From assembly GCA_035307765.1 (NCBI GenBank), contig DATGHU010000006.1, forward strand, positions 1 through 64,000: a DNA stretch of 64,000 nt, read 5' to 3'. This document shows, one piece after another, positions 61,084 to 64,000 of this stretch (the first letter of the stretch is position 1; every line of letters starts with the position of its first letter). The position numbers were made by a program, and so were the translations under genes. The notes beneath the pieces were generated by a model. It was not told the DNA's origin. It saw only the letters and a program-made list of their open reading frames with translations, and did no database searches. Source of the stretch: a bacterium. GTDB lineage: Bacteria; Sysuimicrobiota; Sysuimicrobiia; Sysuimicrobiales; Segetimicrobiaceae.

Positions 61084-61152
61084 AGGAGGAAGCGACGCCA
61101 CCATGGTGGGGCGGTTTCCTCTGAGGCCACCGTTCCCCGCTCCCGCGAACTC

Positions 61153-62529
61153 CTACTTTGTCACGATCACCTTCGCCTGCATGAACGGGTGGTCGCCGCA
61201 GAAGTACTCGTAGGTCCCCGGCTTGGTCATCGTCACGGTGAAACTTCCTCCCGGCACCACCTGGCCGGAGTCCCACCGCCCGTCTTTCGCCGTCGCGGTG
61301 TGCGGCACCGGATCACCGTCGATCCACGTCACCCGCTGACCTGCCCGGACGGTGACCGTGGCCGGGCCGAAGGCGAACGTCGCCATGCGGATCTGGACGC
61401 CGCCTGCCCCGGCTGCGACGGGCTGTGGCGGCCGAGCCGCGAACCCCTGGCGAGCCTGGGGCGTCGAGGGCGGCAGATACTCGCTCATCGCCCCCGCGCC
61501 CCGCTGCAGCGCGATCTTCCGTGGTCCGTCGCCGACGAGGATCGTCGCCACGACCTGCTGTTTTGCCATGTCCACGACTGAGGCGGTGTTGTCGCCCTCG
61601 TTGGTGACGTACGCTAACGCACCGTCCGACGTCAGCGCCACCCAGTGCGGGAACTTGCCGACCGCGACGTCTTTGACGATCTGATGCGAGGCGGCATCGA
61701 TAATCGCCAGCTGGCCGGTGGCCTGCACGACGGCCAAGGCGTACTTATGGTCCGGCGTGAATGCGATCTGATGTGGGATTGGGCCGACGGTGATCGTTGC
61801 TGTCACCTTGTTGGTCGCGGTGTCCAAGACCTTGACCTCGGCGCTGTTGGCCTCGGTGAAGTACATGGACTTGCCGTTGGGGCTGAGGGTCAGCCCGCGC
61901 GGCGTCTGGTCCAGGGGCAATCGCGCGGAGACACGCCGTCCCGGGATGTCAACGACGACGATCGCGTTGTGGTTCGGGCGGTCTTGGGAGCCGACGTAGG
62001 CAGTACGCCCATCGGGGGAGAGCGCGACGCCGTGCGGCTTGCCCACGGGGACCTGGGCGACAACCTTCAGGGTCGCGGTATCGATCACGTCCAGCTGGCC
62101 AATGTCGAACATCGATACCAGCAGCGTCTTCGTATCGCGCGACAGGGCCATGCCCTGCGGCGACCTCCCGAGATCGAGCGTCCTGATCACCGTGTCCGTT
62201 GCGGTGTCGATCACGCTGAGCTCGGTCGCATCCTCGCCCGAGACGTAGACCCGCCGCCCGTTGGGGGTGACGATGACCGCCTCGGGTCCGGCTGGGACTT
62301 TGATCGTCCGAAGGACGCGTCCCGTGGCCGTATCGAGCACGGCGACTGAGCTGCTGCCGTACAGCCCGATGTATGCCTTTGGTGCGGTGGCGGCCACCGC
62401 CGAGGGGGACGGGCCGGACATGCCCCCCCAGATGAGGCCCCCGACCACCAGCGCGGCCATCAGGGCCGACGCGCCGCCCGCGCGTACACGTAGAAGCCCC
62501 GTACGGAATGGGCTTACCCCGTTTCTCAT
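61153..62529 (-). CDS. secreted YVTN beta-propeller fused to a cupredoxin domain
   Basis: A 458-residue exported protein. An N-terminal hydrophobic signal (ALMAALVVGGLIWGG) is followed by about seven YVTN-type blades such as VLDTATGRVLRTIKVPAGPE and VVDIPGRRVSARL. The C-terminal 90 residues form a plastocyanin-like domain with the copper ligands His (VPHTATA), Cys and His (YFCGDHPFM) and Met. YVTN propellers bind proteins or surfaces, and cupredoxins carry electrons, so an extracellular redox or adhesion role is plausible. The start at 62529 is an ATG preceded by a GGAGGA-type site. A small secreted-protein gene lies upstream in the same direction. Confidence 0.85.
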   Translation of the reverse strand: MRNGVSPFRTGLLRVRAGGASALMAALVVGGLIWGGMSGPSPSAVAATAPKAYIGLYGSSSVAVLDTATGRVLRTIKVPAGPEAVIVTPNGRRVYVSGEDATELSVIDTATDTVIRTLDLGRSPQGMALSRDTKTLLVSMFDIGQLDVIDTATLKVVAQVPVGKPHGVALSPDGRTAYVGSQDRPNHNAIVVVDIPGRRVSARLPLDQTPRGLTLSPNGKSMYFTEANSAEVKVLDTATNKVTATITVGPIPHQIAFTPDHKYALAVVQATGQLAIIDAASHQIVKDVAVGKFPHWVALTSDGALAYVTNEGDNTASVVDMAKQQVVATILVGDGPRKIALQRGAGAMSEYLPPSTPQARQGFAARPPQPVAAGAGGVQIRMATFAFGPATVTVRAGQRVTWIDGDPVPHTATAKDGRWDSGQVVPGGSFTVTMTKPGTYEYFCGDHPFMQAKVIVTK

Positions 62530-62609
62530 ATACCATCCTCCTCCCGCATCCGAGCCCGAGGCGCGCCGCCCTCCAGCATCCGCAGTCGGCCGGCGCGCCT
62601 CATGGGCTC

Positions 62610-62837
62610 TTACTGACCGAAATTGTCAAGCCGCTGTTGATCGTACGGCCCGAAGGTGGGCGAGGTCTGCCCCGGGCCCGCCACGGTGCCGAGGCCGGCG
62701 GGCTCGAACTGCGCGGCCATCTGTGGGGCCTGCCAGGCGTTCGAATCGGAGTGGTTATCGTCAGCTGTGGCGGCAAACGCGCTGCCGGGCAGTGCGGCGG
62801 ACGCCCCCAGGACGAGCATGACGAGCATCTTCTTCAT
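62610..62837 (-). CDS. small secreted protein
   Basis: A 75-residue preprotein from the ATG at 62837 (GGGAG upstream). A clear signal peptide (MKKMLVMLVLGASAALPGSA) is followed by AFA, a likely cleavage site. The mature part of about 50 residues is polar, with Asn, Asp and Gln and no Cys. No family recognised. It lies 80 bases upstream of the propeller-cupredoxin gene in the same direction, so the two may be cotranscribed. Confidence 0.6.
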   Translation of the reverse strand: MKKMLVMLVLGASAALPGSAFAATADDNHSDSNAWQAPQMAAQFEPAGLGTVAGPGQTSPTFGPYDQQRLDNFGQ

Positions 62838-63054
62838 CGCTCTCACTCCCTTTGCTCGATTTGATCGCTCCGTGCGATCGTTCACTGGCTAATACACCTG
62901 GTGAGACAGCGCGGATTGCACCGGAGGGAAAATTGCCGTCACAAGTTCGTAAAGCGAGCTCGGAAAGGATCTGATCATCCCAACAGGGGGAAGGCGCGAG
63001 GCGGTGATCGGCCGGACTCCCGGCAAAAGGTGAAGGCCCGGGCTGCCCTCCCTG

Positions 63055-64000
63055 CTAACCGATGATGTGCATCTGGTATCCGCCGCGGAAGGGTCGGTTC
63101 TCCTCAAAGCGCGTGATGCTGAAGGCCTGGAGATCGAGGTGCGTACACCCTCCCGTGGTCACGTACTCGGCGATCGCTTCGCCGGTGGCCGGGGCGAGCT
63201 TGAACGAGTTTCCACTGCCCCCCACGATCTGGAGGTACCCATCCACGCCGGGGACGGGGCCGAAAAGGAGATGAAAGTCTGGGCTGTTGCCATCCGGGCC
63301 CGACCAGGAGCGGACCCTGGACATCCGCTCCCCCCACGGGCATCGGCGGATCAAGTTATCGTGGATCTCCGCTTCGAACATCATCGTCGGGCGAGACGGA
63401 TAATCGTCCGGATCGATGGCGTCCCCCTCCAGCACCGTGTTCTCGGATAGGCCGCCCCCGGCCAGCATCAAGCCTGCGGCGTCGGGGCGACAGTAGGTCA
63501 TAGTACACAGGTCAAGCCAGGTGGGGCTGTTCTGGCCCCAGTGCGGGTAGTGCGGATGAAAGGCCACCATCTGCAGGTACCCAGGGCTCACCGGCAGTTC
63601 CACCCCCAGCATCGCGGCGATCCGAGGGGCCCACGCCCCCGCGCAGTTGACGATCAAGGGCGTGCGGATCGAGCCCTGGTCCGTGACCACCCGTCGGCCC
63701 CCCGGACCGTTGGCGGCGATGGCGGTCACCGTCGTCTGCGTGCAGACCTGCGCGCCGACCTCCTGGGCCTTCCTGGCGAAGGCGACGGCGGTGGAGTAGG
63801 GATCGGCGTAGCCGGCCTGAGCCTCGTAGGCAGCGAGGGCGAGCCCGTCCGGCTCGAATTCCGGGATGAAGCGAGAGATCGCCTCCGGCTGGATGATCTC
63901 CGTCTCGACCCCGATGCGCTGCTGCATCCGTACGAACCGAGTCATCCCCTCGGCATCGGCCTTCGATACCGCGACGATCAAGCCATTGCGAACGTAATCC
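63055..64000 (-). CDS. FAD-dependent amine/amino-acid oxidoreductase (DAO type), partial
   Basis: The 3' part, about 315 residues, of a DAO-family flavoenzyme (sarcosine/glycine oxidase, HcnC-like). The frame continues to the window edge, so the FAD-binding GxGxxG N-terminus is outside. Visible features are GYADPYSTAVAFARKAQEVG, the VNCAGAWAP block and the C-terminal IVGGSGNSFKLAPATGEAIAEY, which closes over FAD. It would oxidatively deaminate a secondary amine or amino acid. The stop is at 63055; the 62886-63054 interval is empty. Confidence 0.85.
   Translation of the reverse strand, partial: DYVRNGLIVAVSKADAEGMTRFVRMQQRIGVETEIIQPEAISRFIPEFEPDGLALAAYEAQAGYADPYSTAVAFARKAQEVGAQVCTQTTVTAIAANGPGGRRVVTDQGSIRTPLIVNCAGAWAPRIAAMLGVELPVSPGYLQMVAFHPHYPHWGQNSPTWLDLCTMTYCRPDAAGLMLAGGGLSENTVLEGDAIDPDDYPSRPTMMFEAEIHDNLIRRCPWGERMSRVRSWSGPDGNSPDFHLLFGPVPGVDGYLQIVGGSGNSFKLAPATGEAIAEYVTTGGCTHLDLQAFSITRFEENRPFRGGYQMHIIG

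Noticed and set aside
1-64000. CRISPR arrays, rRNA genes, intact tRNA genes and classical riboswitches
   Set aside because: I looked for regularly spaced repeats, conserved rRNA segments and known aptamer cores and saw none.

Overview
The window reads as a chromosomal segment of an uncultured, free-living heterotrophic bacterium. GC content is moderately high, GTG and TTG starts are common, purine-rich GGAGG-type ribosome-binding sites are frequent, and ABC importers for organic nutrients are abundant. With the adenylate-cyclase/NB-ARC/TPR protein this suggests a soil or sediment lineage of the Terrabacteria type (Chloroflexota, Armatimonadota or a candidate phylum such as CSP1-3). That placement is inference: the window holds no rRNA or ribosomal protein gene.

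Layout. 0-5 kb is an accessory and decaying region: small hypothetical genes, a DUF4258/DUF2283 pair, a serine recombinase, an IS481-type transposase tail and a truncated DUF4268-like fragment. 5.1-12.3 kb is an amino-acid-type ABC importer operon with an M20 peptidase on the minus strand, a divergent GntR/FCD regulator, and an AmaB/HyuC-type carbamoylase. 12.3-15.3 kb holds a beta-propeller lectin-like gene and a complete insertion sequence. 15.5-28.6 kb is a sugar-scavenging block: a carbohydrate ABC importer without ATPase, a GH4 glycosidase, a sulfatase, a U32-like protein, an IclR regulator, then a cyclase/mutarotase-like/SDR/IlvD-type set that looks like non-phosphorylative sugar-acid catabolism.

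29.4-32.2 kb is the most distinctive part: a MIG-type (T/G mismatch) DNA glycosylase with a Cys-to-His change in its Fe-S motif, overlapping a C5-cytosine methyltransferase, followed after a terminator-like hairpin by an HNH endonuclease with a duplicated N-terminal module. I read it as a compact restriction-modification-repair cassette. 32.4-36.4 kb is a glucarate-dehydratase-like gene with a family-5 binding protein and a divergent IclR regulator. 36.6-38.06 kb is an integration scar: an HNH tail, a frameshifted phage-type HTH gene and the 3' half of a tRNA-Thr(CGT).

38.4-41.8, 53.4-56.8 and 57.3-60.7 kb are three paralogous binding protein-DppB-DppC modules, none with an ATPase; the second lies behind a gamma-glutamyltranspeptidase gene. 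Between them are a PrxQ-like peroxiredoxin, a DMT exporter, a membrane alpha/beta hydrolase, the cyclase/NB-ARC/TPR protein and several orphan genes. 60.7-64 kb carries a broken CocE/NonD hydrolase tail, a secreted YVTN propeller-cupredoxin fusion with a small secreted partner, and a FAD oxidoreductase that runs off the right edge. Frameshifted or truncated genes recur at 4.5, 4.7, 36.6, 36.8, 51.1 and 60.8 kb.
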